64,000 nt of DNA from Litorimonas sp947503715 (GTDB lineage: Bacteria > Pseudomonadota > Alphaproteobacteria > Caulobacterales > Maricaulaceae). The notes beneath the pieces were generated by a model. It was not told the DNA's origin and did not search any database. It saw only the letters and a list, made by a program, of their open reading frames with translations. A program made the position numbers and the translations under genes. The stretch lies in contig NZ_CP189850.1 of the NCBI RefSeq assembly GCF_050271975.1, positions 3,054,131 to 3,118,130 of the forward strand, in the 5' to 3' direction. Below, piece by piece: positions 43,723-51,847 of this stretch (its first letter is position 1; each line of letters starts with the position of its first letter).

Positions 43723-46020
43723 CTAGCCCTGCATATCGCGATGGGACGGTGCAAAAGCCGCCAGCGTTGCCATCTGGACAATGTCGGACGCCGTTGCACC
43801 GAGCGAACAAATCTGGACCGGCTTTTCAAGCCCCGTCAGGAACGGTCCCAACACAGTCGCGCCGCCGACGCTGTCGAGCAATTTCGTGGCAATAGACGCG
43901 CTGTGAATGGCCGGCATAACGAGAACATTTGCAGAGTCCGTCAAACGCGAGAACGGGTAAGTCAGCATATGCATTGGATCGAGTGCCACATCTGCTGCGA
44001 TGTCGCCTTCATATTCGAAATCGACTTCGCGTTCATCGAGAATTTGGACGGCTTCCCGCACTTTCTCCATCCGCTCACCGACGGGGTTGCCGAAGGTTGA
44101 ATAGGAGAGGAAGGCGACGCGAGGTTCGAACCCGAATTCACGGGCAAAATGCGCTGTGGATTCCGCGATATTGGCGAGGTCCCACGCATCTGGTAATTCG
44201 GTGACATTAGTGTCGGCGATGAAAAGCGTTTGCCCTTTATTGACCACGACAGACACACCCATTGTGCGTTCCTCCGGACGGTGATCGAGGACGAGTCGTA
44301 CATCGCGCAGAACAACATCGTAGGAACGGGTGACACCCGAAACCATACCGTCCGCTAATCCATGTTGCAGCAGCAGTGCAGAGAAAACGTTCCGGTCATT
44401 ATTCACGAGACGCTGCGCATCACGACGCAGGAAGCCTTTGCGCTGCAATCGGCTGTAGAGATATTCCGTGAACTCTGCATTGCGGTCAAACAGACGGGCG
44501 TTAAGAACGGTCAGGCTCTCGGGATTTTCGACGCCCAACAATTTCATGTTGTCATAGATCGGCTTTTCCCGACCTATAAGAATGGCCTTACCAAGACCGC
44601 GTTGCTGGAAACTCTGCGCGGCGCGAATAACCGCAGGTTCTTCGCCTTCGGCAAAGACAATTGTCTTTGGCTCTTCTTGTACAGTCGCGGAGATACCTTG
44701 CAATATTGCGGCGGTTGGGTCCTGACGACGGGCGAGTGATTTCTTATAGGCTTCCATGTCCTCGATGGGCTTGCGCGCGACGCCTGTATCCATAGCGGCC
44801 TGCGCAACATAGGGCGGAATTTCTGAAATGAGGCGAGGATCAAACGGCGCAGGAATAATGTAATCAGGACCGTATTTTGGACGGTTGCCGTGATAGGCCG
44901 CCGCAACCTCCTCTGGCACGTCCTGACGGGCAAGATCGGCCAGCGCATGCGCACAGGCAAGCTTCATTTCATCATTCACATTGCGCGCGCGAACATCCAA
45001 CGCCCCACGGAATATATAAGGAAAACCAAGGACATTGTTGACTTGGTTCGGATAATCAGACCGTCCCGTTGCGATTATCGCATCGTCACGCACGGATTTA
45101 ATCTCTTCGGGTAGGATTTCCGGATCAGGGTTTGCCATGGCGAAAATGATGGGGTTCGGTGCCATGCTGGCGACCATCTCTCCGCTGACAATGCCCGCGG
45201 CAGAGAGGCCGAAAAACACATCTGCGCCTTCCATAGCCTCGGACAGGCTGCGCATGTCTGTGACCACCGCATGCGGGGCTTTCCACTGATCCATATATTC
45301 GGTGCGGCCCTTATAGATGACACCCCGACTGTCTACAACTACCGCGTTCTCATCTTTAACACCCAAGCTCTTAACGAGGTTCAGAACCGACAGACCTGCC
45401 GCACCGGCCCCGCAGAGCACGAGTTTAAGATCTTCAAATTTTCGTCCTGTGAGGTGGCACGCATTGATGAGACCCGCCGTCGCGATAATCGCTGTCCCGT
45501 GCTGGTCATCATGGAAGACCGGAATATCGAGGAGATCCCGAAGCTCACTCTCGATAATGAAACATTCGGGCGAACCAATATCTTCGAGATTAATGCCACC
45601 AAATGTATTGCCAAACCGTTTGACGCATTCGATGAAAGCTGTGGCGTCTTCCTCTTCGACTTCGATGTCAAAACTGTCGATATCGGCAAACCGTTTAAAG
45701 AGTACGGACTTTCCTTCCATCACCGGTTTGGACGCCATTGCGCCAAGATTACCGAGGCCAAGAATAGCGGTACCGTTCGAGATGACGGCAACCATATTTC
45801 CCTTGGAGGTATAGTCGTAAACGGTATCAGGATCCGCGGCGATTGCCTCAACTGGCACAGCAACGCCGGGACTGTAGGCGAGGCTGAGATCGCGCTGTGT
45901 CGCCATGGGCTTTGTCGGTTGTAGGGCAAGTTTGCCGGGGGTGGGTTCCGCATGGAACCTGAGCGCTTGCTCATCCGTGATGAACGATTTCTTGGGCGGG
46001 CGTGGGGTCAGCTTTTTCAT
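43723..46020 (-). CDS. maeB: NADP-type malic enzyme with phosphotransacetylase-like domain (765 aa)
   Basis: Oxidative decarboxylation of malate to pyruvate and CO2, making NADPH. The N-terminal malic part (1-430) shows SLAYSPGVAVP, FHDDQHGTAIIATAGLINAC (metal and substrate site) and the nucleotide region LCGAGAAGLSVLNL. The C-terminal part (440-765) is the phosphotransacetylase-like domain (VFAEGEEPAVIRAAQSFQQR, VGGATVLGPFLTGLEKPV), which in this family has a regulatory role. The length is normal for MaeB. The upstream gap is shared with glnB in the opposite direction. Confidence 0.95.
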   Translation of the reverse strand: MKKLTPRPPKKSFITDEQALRFHAEPTPGKLALQPTKPMATQRDLSLAYSPGVAVPVEAIAADPDTVYDYTSKGNMVAVISNGTAILGLGNLGAMASKPVMEGKSVLFKRFADIDSFDIEVEEEDATAFIECVKRFGNTFGGINLEDIGSPECFIIESELRDLLDIPVFHDDQHGTAIIATAGLINACHLTGRKFEDLKLVLCGAGAAGLSVLNLVKSLGVKDENAVVVDSRGVIYKGRTEYMDQWKAPHAVVTDMRSLSEAMEGADVFFGLSAAGIVSGEMVASMAPNPIIFAMANPDPEILPEEIKSVRDDAIIATGRSDYPNQVNNVLGFPYIFRGALDVRARNVNDEMKLACAHALADLARQDVPEEVAAAYHGNRPKYGPDYIIPAPFDPRLISEIPPYVAQAAMDTGVARKPIEDMEAYKKSLARRQDPTAAILQGISATVQEEPKTIVFAEGEEPAVIRAAQSFQQRGLGKAILIGREKPIYDNMKLLGVENPESLTVLNARLFDRNAEFTEYLYSRLQRKGFLRRDAQRLVNNDRNVFSALLLQHGLADGMVSGVTRSYDVVLRDVRLVLDHRPEERTMGVSVVVNKGQTLFIADTNVTELPDAWDLANIAESTAHFAREFGFEPRVAFLSYSTFGNPVGERMEKVREAVQILDEREVDFEYEGDIAADVALDPMHMLTYPFSRLTDSANVLVMPAIHSASIATKLLDSVGGATVLGPFLTGLEKPVQICSLGATASDIVQMATLAAFAPSHRDMQG

Positions 46021-46435
46021 ATCTATCTCCGCCGGGTGAACTGCAGTCGCGAACAGCCGGTTTATGATCGGGTTTTCAAGCGCGCGAAACGCGCAGGTAT
46101 TGACAAGATGTCGACGTCAGAATCACCCACATTCTTCACATCGGAACTGCAGTCGCGAACCCATGTTTGATGAAAACGTGCGTAATTTGAGGACGGTCTA
46201 TAGCTTTGAGGCATTTCTTCAACGCCTAATCAGCGGCCCTTGAGACACGTGTTTGTTAGGCCCTTTAACCGTTTTAGCCCAGCCTTGCATCGCCCGCCCT
46301 CACCCACGACCAAATCTTGTGCAGATTTATGGCTTTTAATCTGCTACACAATGCCAACATGTCCCACCTCTCGACTCCTGATAGAGGGAAGGTCATCAAG
46401 ATAATACATTTAAGCGCGACCACTCGGAGTTTCTC
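46021..46435. promoter_or_regulatory. Divergent maeB/glnB control region with 17-bp direct repeat
   Basis: 415 bp between divergent genes. GAACTGCAGTCGCGAAC occurs twice, at 46038-46054 and 46144-46160, 106 bp apart and in the same direction; the first copy is within 20 bp of the malic enzyme ATG. Near glnB, 46318-46352 has an imperfect inverted repeat (GTGCAGATT with AATCTGCTACAC). No sigma-54 site is recognised. A GGAG ribosome site precedes glnB. Confidence 0.5.
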
Positions 46436-46774
46436 ATGAAAAAGATCGAAGCCATTATCAAACCCTTCAAACTCGACGAAGTAAAAGAAGCCCTGCAAGC
46501 TGTAGGACTTCAGGGCATGACCGTTTTAGAAGCCAAAGGGTTTGGCCGTCAGAAGGGGCATACAGAACTTTATCGGGGCGCGGAATATGTCGTCGACTTC
46601 CTCCCGAAATTAAAACTCGAACTCGTTGTCGCTGACGACCAAGTCGAAGCCGCACTCGAGGCCATTCAAACAGCTGCCAAGACAGGCAAAATTGGTGACG
46701 GCAAAATCTTTGTCTCCGACGTTGCACAAGCCATCCGGATCCGGACGGGCGAAACAGGCGACACCGCCCTTTAA
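46436..46774 (+). CDS. glnB: Nitrogen regulatory protein PII (112 aa)
   Basis: The small trimeric signal protein that reports glutamine and 2-oxoglutarate to glutamine synthetase adenylylation and the NtrB/NtrC pair. It starts MKKIEAIIKPFKLDEVKEAL and has the T-loop GHTELYRGAEYVVDF with the uridylylated Tyr51, and the B/C-loop segment KTGKIGDGKIFVSDV. The length is exact for the family. It precedes glnA by 59 bp, as in many alphaproteobacteria, so the glnB name is preferred over glnK. Confidence 0.96.
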   Translation: MKKIEAIIKPFKLDEVKEALQAVGLQGMTVLEAKGFGRQKGHTELYRGAEYVVDFLPKLKLELVVADDQVEAALEAIQTAAKTGKIGDGKIFVSDVAQAIRIRTGETGDTAL

Positions 46775-46833
46775 TTCATAATCTGAAACCAACTCAGAAT
46801 TCACATTTAATCTCCAAACAGGGAAAACGACTC

Positions 46834-48243
46834 ATGTCAGACGCTTCCAAGCTCATTAAAAAAATGAAGGATGAGGATATTAAATTCCTCGACCTTCGCT
46901 TCACCGACCCGAAAGGGAAAATGCAGCACGTGACTTTCCATTCCGATCTCGTCGACGAAGACCTCTTCGCGGACGGCACAATGTTTGATGGCTCCTCCAT
47001 CTCCGGTTGGAAGGACATTAACGAATCCGACATGGTCCTGCTGCCCGATGCGGGCACGGCCAAGATGGACCCGTTTTTCCAGCAAGACACGCTCGCCGTT
47101 TTCTGTGACATCCTCGAACCCGATACGGGCGAAGCCTATAATCGTGATCCACGTGGCACGGCCAAAGCCGCCGAGGCCTATATGCGCTCTGCCAAAGTCG
47201 GCGATGACGTCTTTTTCGGACCGGAAGCCGAGTTCTTCGTATTTGACGATGTGAAGTTCCAGACAGAGCAGAACGTTACGGGGTATTCCATCGATTCCTC
47301 CGAGCTTCCGCAAAATACAGGCACAGACTATGCCGGTGGCAATATGGGCCACCGCCCGGGACCAAAAGGCGGTTACTTCCCCGTTCCCCCCGTTGACTCC
47401 GCACAGGACATGCGCGCAGAAATGCTCTCTATCATGGAAGAGCTGCAACTCCGCCCTGAGAAGCACCATCATGAAGTCGCACCTGCACAGCATGAGCTGG
47501 GTATGCAGTTCGACACGCTGCTGCAAATGGGCGACAATATGCAGCTTTATAAATATATCGTGCACAATGTAGCCCATGCCTATGGCAAAACGGCGACCTT
47601 CATGCCGAAGCCGATGTGGAACGACAATGGCACGGGCATGCACGTTCACATGTCCATCTGGAAGGACAAGCAGCCGCTTTTCGCGGGTGATGAATATGCC
47701 GGTCTGTCCGAGCAGTGCCTCCATTATATCGGCGGCATCATCAAACATTCCAAAGCGATCAACGCGTTCTCCAATGCCTCGACCAATTCCTACAAGCGTT
47801 TGGTCCCGGGTTTTGAAGCGCCAGTTATGCTCGCTTACTCCTCCCGTAACCGGTCTGCCTCGATCCGTATTCCGTGGACCGCTTCGCGCAATGGTAAGCG
47901 CCTTGAAGTCCGTTATCCTGATCCGGCGGGTAACCCTTACCTGACTTACACAGCGCTCCTCATGGCGGGCCTTGACGGGATTAAGAACAAAATCCACCCG
48001 GGCGATCCGATGGATATGGACCTCTATGAGCTGTCACCAGCCGAAGCGTCCAAAATCCCGCAGGTTTGTGGGTCCTTACGCGAAGCGCTTGAGTCCCTCG
48101 ACGGTGACCGTGACTTCCTAAAAGCCGGCGGCGTGTTTGATGATGACCAGATCGATGCCTATATCGAGTTGAAAATGGAAGAGGTTCACCGCCTCGCCAT
48201 GCATCCGCATCCGGTCGAATTTGACATGTATTATAAGTGCTAG
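46834..48243 (+). CDS. glnA: Glutamine synthetase type I (469 aa)
   Basis: Makes glutamine from glutamate, ammonia and ATP. Typical parts: the N-terminal beta-grasp segment with GTMFDGSSISGW, metal/substrate motif FFGPEAEFFVFD, HHHEVAPAQHELG, NDNGTGMHVHMS, and the adenylylation loop KIHPGDPMDMDLYEL with Tyr398. The presence of that Tyr fits control by GlnE. It follows glnB in one operon and is closed by a hairpin terminator at 48267. Confidence 0.97.
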   Translation: MSDASKLIKKMKDEDIKFLDLRFTDPKGKMQHVTFHSDLVDEDLFADGTMFDGSSISGWKDINESDMVLLPDAGTAKMDPFFQQDTLAVFCDILEPDTGEAYNRDPRGTAKAAEAYMRSAKVGDDVFFGPEAEFFVFDDVKFQTEQNVTGYSIDSSELPQNTGTDYAGGNMGHRPGPKGGYFPVPPVDSAQDMRAEMLSIMEELQLRPEKHHHEVAPAQHELGMQFDTLLQMGDNMQLYKYIVHNVAHAYGKTATFMPKPMWNDNGTGMHVHMSIWKDKQPLFAGDEYAGLSEQCLHYIGGIIKHSKAINAFSNASTNSYKRLVPGFEAPVMLAYSSRNRSASIRIPWTASRNGKRLEVRYPDPAGNPYLTYTALLMAGLDGIKNKIHPGDPMDMDLYELSPAEASKIPQVCGSLREALESLDGDRDFLKAGGVFDDDQIDAYIELKMEEVHRLAMHPHPVEFDMYYKC

Positions 48244-48266
48244 GTTTGTCCTTTCGCTAAAATTTA

Positions 48267-48294
48267 AAGCCGTCTCGAAAGAGGCGGCTTTTTT
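48267..48294 (+). terminator. Rho-independent terminator after glnA
   Basis: Stem AAGCCGTCTC / GAGGCGGCTT (one G-T pair) with a GAAA loop, followed by a run of T. Starts 23 bp after the glnA stop. Confidence 0.88.
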
Positions 48295-48311
48295 AATGGA
48301 TCTTCCATCGA

Positions 48312-48353
48312 TGTCATCCCGCACAAGCCCGATGGGCGCAGATGCGGGACCTA
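48312..48353. repeat. Dispersed palindromic repeat, copy A
   Basis: GTCATCCCGCA, then a variable inner loop, then GCAGATGCGGGACCTA. The ends pair (CCCGCA with TGCGGG). A close relative lies at 50456-50495. Such copies are typical REP-like elements between genes. Confidence 0.65.
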
Positions 48354-48376
48354 ACATTTGATATAATCCGGTAAAT

Positions 48377-49573
48377 CTACCTCCCCGCTTCCGCCTCAAC
48401 CGCTTCCATAACCCGCAGCAAATTCCCGCCCCAGATTTTCGCAATCTCGCTTTCCGAATATCCGCGGCGCACGAGCTCCGCCGTGACATTTTCTGTCTCG
48501 GACGCATCCTGCCAGCCGACAATCCCGCCGCCGCCGTCAAAGTCAGACGCAATGCCGACGGAGTCGATTCCGGCGACTGCGACCGCGTGATCAATATGGT
48601 CGACAAAATCCATAACCGTGGCCTCCGGCGCCATAGCGGTGATCAGGGCGCGGCGTTCCATATAGGCATCGCGCGTGGCTTGGCTCCACGTATTGCGGTC
48701 GCCAAATTCGGCGTCTAGCGCGTCACGAGCAGCTTGCTGTTCCGCCGTCGGGAGTTTCACATAGGCGCCTAAGGCCACCATCTGCGCGACGCCACCAACC
48801 TCCGCAATTTTCTCGAGCTGTTCGTCATCCAGATTGCGGGCGCTATCGGCGACGGCCTTCGCGCCGGAATGGGACGCAATAATCGGTGTGCGGGACAAGT
48901 CTGCGGCCTGCATCATCGTCTCTTTTCCGGTGTGGGAGACATCGACCATGATGCCCGCTTTATTTAATTGATCGACCAAGTCCCGTCCGGCGGGCGACAG
49001 GCCGTTCCATTTTGGACCGCTATCGCGTTCGGGATGCGGGTTGGAACTGTCGCCGAACTGGTTGTGGCCGAAATGGGTCAGGCCGACATAGCGCACGCCC
49101 TGTTCCGCCCACCAGTCTATATTATTTGTCGCAGCGGAATGACCGAGTGGAAAGGCATTTTCCATCCCGACGAGGACGGCGTGTTTCCCGGCGGCGACAA
49201 TCCGTTCCACATCTTCCGCCGTTTTCGCCAATTCGAAATTATCCGTATGGGTTGTCACGAGGGCCGTGATCGCATCCATCCGCGTCTTGGCAATGTCATA
49301 GGCGGCGGCATAGCCTTCCGCTGTTAATTCGCCCTGCGGGGTGTAGACGATCCAGAACCCGCTATCGAGATCGCCCGCCATGAGTTTGGGCAGATCGACC
49401 TGCAACTCCGTCTCACCCGTCGGGTCAATCTCCGTCATGTAGGTCAGCGGAATGTCGATATGCGTGTCCAGCGTCAGGGTCCGATCATGCAGCGCCCCGA
49501 CATCGGTGGACGGAACAGTGGCACAAGCCGAGAGCAAGAGCGCGGCGGTGAGTGAGAGTGTGAGCGTTTTCAT
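48377..49573 (-). CDS. Membrane dipeptidase, M19 family lipoprotein (398 aa)
   Basis: A zinc dipeptidase attached to the membrane by a lipid: the signal ends LLLSAC with Cys17. Binding residues are seen in LDTHIDIPLTY (HxD), VLVGMENAF (bridging Glu), IMVDVSHTG and PIIASHSGAK (His ligands), and SIGIASDFDGGGG-type SDFDG near the end. The length is usual for bacterial renal-dipeptidase homologues. It is convergent with glnA. The substrate may be dipeptides from wall or food proteins. Confidence 0.92.
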   Translation of the reverse strand: MKTLTLSLTAALLLSACATVPSTDVGALHDRTLTLDTHIDIPLTYMTEIDPTGETELQVDLPKLMAGDLDSGFWIVYTPQGELTAEGYAAAYDIAKTRMDAITALVTTHTDNFELAKTAEDVERIVAAGKHAVLVGMENAFPLGHSAATNNIDWWAEQGVRYVGLTHFGHNQFGDSSNPHPERDSGPKWNGLSPAGRDLVDQLNKAGIMVDVSHTGKETMMQAADLSRTPIIASHSGAKAVADSARNLDDEQLEKIAEVGGVAQMVALGAYVKLPTAEQQAARDALDAEFGDRNTWSQATRDAYMERRALITAMAPEATVMDFVDHIDHAVAVAGIDSVGIASDFDGGGGIVGWQDASETENVTAELVRRGYSESEIAKIWGGNLLRVMEAVEAEAGR

Positions 49574-49681
49574 GGCGGGGGACTCCGTAAGCGTTGCGTA
49601 TATCCCCTACCCTATGGCGCACGTGCCCTTTGGCAATGGTAAATAGGGCGATTTGATCTTCAGGCGTCAGACAGTACGCGT

Positions 49682-49963
49682 TTAGTCGTTCACCTCATCC
49701 TCGCCTGCCACCGTTCGAAACAGGCGTTTAAATTCCTCATAGAACATTTCCTCATCCTCGGGCGAAGGCGGTGGCAGATCTTCCCAGCGCGTATATTTCG
49801 GCGCATCGGGGTCGGGCAGGTCTTCACGCAATTTGGCGAGCTTCGCCTTCTCGATCTCGAGCCTGACATGCGCCAGTTCATCCGCGGGTGAGAGCGGGAG
49901 CCTGGCGCCGCACTGGCAGCGGGATGAACGGTTTTGACTTGGAACGACATTGCGTTGACGCAC
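49682..49963 (-). CDS. Small acidic hypothetical protein (93 aa)
   Basis: It begins with GTG after an AAAGGA ribosome site. The N-terminus has CQCG; residues 28-60 form an amphipathic helix (AHVRLEIEKAKLAKLREDLP); the end is very acidic (PEDEEMFYEEFKRLFR). No family is recognised and there is no signal peptide. It is 108 bp from the dipeptidase start. It could be a small DNA- or metal-binding protein, but nothing proves it. Confidence 0.55.
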   Translation of the reverse strand: MRQRNVVPSQNRSSRCQCGARLPLSPADELAHVRLEIEKAKLAKLREDLPDPDAPKYTRWEDLPPPSPEDEEMFYEEFKRLFRTVAGEDEVND

Positions 49964-49985
49964 GATTATAGTCCTTTTTTCATTT

Positions 49986-50016
49986 CGTCACCCTCGGGCT
50001 TGACCCGAGGGTGACG
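49986..50016. repeat. Perfect palindrome, 13-bp arms
   Basis: CGTCACCCTCGGG, loop CTTGA, then CCCGAGGGTGACG. It can act as a terminator-like hairpin or as a REP element; there is no T run. Confidence 0.7.
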
Positions 50017-50455
50017 AATGGGGGTTGAGCTCAAGACACACGCCATCGCTCACTGCCCATCTGTGTGACAGCCGAATAATGCGTGTGTCCGGTAAAAGGT
50101 GGACTGCCCGCATGGCCGATGCCTTTGCCGGACACCGGAAAGTAAAAAGGTTTCGCAAAAGCATCAGCCATGCGGCAGCAGTTTTTGTCGCAACGGTCCT
50201 GTGTGGTCGCAGTTGTCGGTTACGTATTGCCTTTCAATACGTAACGAACAGCGTCGGAACACTCGCTGCAAAAGGCCCGGCACACATCCGCGTCGTGACA
50301 CGGATCGCTCAACCCCGCCGTCCAATAGCCAGTCAACCACGATCGTTGGCCTGTCCGCGCTATCGGAACAGATGAAATATAGCGCGGGGCGCAAAAGCGG
50401 GGATACGATTGTTGTTTTTGGGGATTGGGTACGGCAATCTAGCCCCAAACAACCC

Positions 50456-50495
50456 ATGTCATCCCGCACGCAGCGAAGCGCAGATGCGGGACCTA
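50456..50495. repeat. Dispersed palindromic repeat, copy B
   Basis: TGTCATCCCGCA, an inner GCAGCGAAGC, then GCAGATGCGGGACCTA; nearly the same ends as copy A at 48312-48353. Confidence 0.65.
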
Positions 50496-50533
50496 TCGGC
50501 TACAAAACAAAGGTTAAGTGTGCACGCGATAGG

Positions 50534-50552
50534 CCCCGGCTCAAGGCCGGGG
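50534..50552. repeat. Short GC palindrome
   Basis: CCCCGGC, loop TCAAG, GCCGGGG. It is followed by GTGACAG, like the ends of the palindrome at 49986, so it is probably of the same REP-like class. Confidence 0.55.
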
Positions 50553-50624
50553 TGACAGATGGTTTATGAAAGCAAAAACGCGGATACACATCCGCATTCT
50601 GTGGGATTGACGGTCCTTTACCAC

Positions 50625-51593
50625 CTATCCCAATAAAGCTTTATAGGTATCCGTCCCGTGTTGATGCGCGGCTTGAGCCGCCCAAAAATGGTCCTCTCTC
50701 CATCTTGTATCAAATACGCCCGGTAAATCGACGGCGCGAGTGGGCTGTGTGTATGTGATACCGGAATCATCCGCTTCCCAGAAATATGCATCCAAGAGAC
50801 CTCGTACGGGGTCCACATAACTCAGCGAGAGATTATTGGACTGATAAATATTGAGAACAGTCTCTAAATTCAGCCACATGAGCGGTGCAATATCGAGCGT
50901 GTTTCTGATCCGCCAAGGATAGGCATTCTGAAAAATCTGATTGAAATATGTCGCGAATTTTTGCCCGCCTGGAGGAAGTCCTGCAAAAGAAACCAACCCA
51001 AGAGAGCAGTTCCGTTTCCCGATAACATTGAGGAGATAATTTAAATAAAGATACATGGGCGGGGTCAGGGTTCCACCTAAACTATGACCGCAAACGATCA
51101 CAGACTTGGCCTTTATATGCGCCAGATATTCGAGGGCCGTCATATATAGACCCACTTTGGACATCCAAGACCGCATATTGAGAATATAAGTCATCCCCCG
51201 CCATGTGCCTTTGGAAATCATAATATCCCCCAATGAAGCCTCCGCCCGCCGTCCTACGGTCAGTCCGGGTAAGGAGAAAAATGGCTTCGTCTCGCCCACG
51301 CTGAAGTCTTCGAATAGCCATGAGAATAGACTGTCACGGTGAGTGCCCCGAATGACGAGATGATGCACACCCGTGGTTTTATCCAAGGTGATGTACATAC
51401 AACTATATTGACCTGACAGAATAGATTGATCGAGGACCGGTCCCCAGACGACTTGTAAATTACCATTGGTCTCACCGGGGACATCCGTCACGATTTTTGA
51501 TGGCTGTTCATAAGCAATTGTCGCAAGTTTCAGGGCGAGCGTATAAAATGAGCCCGCCGCGCCTGCTTCAAGAGTAGTATCATAGGAATTCAT
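50625..51593 (-). CDS. Class 3 lipase-like alpha/beta hydrolase (322 aa)
   Basis: A serine hydrolase with the nucleophile elbow GHSLGG in VIVCGHSLGGTLTPP (Ser near residue 169) and an oxyanion region HLVIRGTHRDSLFSWLFED like the class 3 lipases. A later Asp (NTLDIAPLMW) and a His (REDHFWAAQ) are candidates for the triad. There is no signal peptide. The ATG at 51593 is preferred because GGAGG lies 7 nt upstream. The substrate is unknown; family members act on acyl esters. Confidence 0.8.
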   Translation of the reverse strand: MNSYDTTLEAGAAGSFYTLALKLATIAYEQPSKIVTDVPGETNGNLQVVWGPVLDQSILSGQYSCMYITLDKTTGVHHLVIRGTHRDSLFSWLFEDFSVGETKPFFSLPGLTVGRRAEASLGDIMISKGTWRGMTYILNMRSWMSKVGLYMTALEYLAHIKAKSVIVCGHSLGGTLTPPMYLYLNYLLNVIGKRNCSLGLVSFAGLPPGGQKFATYFNQIFQNAYPWRIRNTLDIAPLMWLNLETVLNIYQSNNLSLSYVDPVRGLLDAYFWEADDSGITYTQPTRAVDLPGVFDTRWREDHFWAAQAAHQHGTDTYKALLG

Positions 51594-51732
51594 ATGCGCC
51601 TCCAACGTGCCAAAAACAGCACGAATCGGGGCTATGATTTGGGATTGCGTGAGAACCCGCCCCGTGGACTCTCAATCAACGCCAAAAGGCTACCAGATAT
51701 TTATACGTCAAACCAGTGGCGTCCGAACAATA

Positions 51733-51762
51733 AAAAAGCCGCTTCAGATGAAGCGGCTTTTT
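51733..51762. terminator. Bidirectional hairpin terminator after rpoC
   Basis: A 13-bp perfect stem, AAAAAGCCGCTTC / GAAGCGGCTTTTT, with an AGAT loop and A/T tracts on both sides. It lies about 86 bp after the rpoC stop and also faces the upstream region of the lipase-like gene. Confidence 0.9.
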
Positions 51763-51847
51763 CTTTTTATAGTTTAGCATGGCAGTCCGAAGCCATCAGG
51801 CTTCGGCGTATCGCTCATTCGCTCCAGTGGAGCGAAAGCAAGACGCA

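Larger units (their letters stand above)
49964..50624. other. 661-bp intergenic region rich in palindromes
   Basis: No convincing gene on either strand. It contains three palindromic repeats, listed separately. Open frames here have no domain-like text and no ribosome sites. The middle section (50080-50400) shows nothing recognised. Confidence 0.5.

Noticed and set aside
46837..47997. Long antisense frame (386 codons) under glnA
   Set aside because: It is a codon-bias shadow of the clear glnA gene, with no domain-like text of its own.
50025..50569. Open frames in the palindrome-rich spacer
   Set aside because: No start signal, no recognisable domain, both strands equally open.
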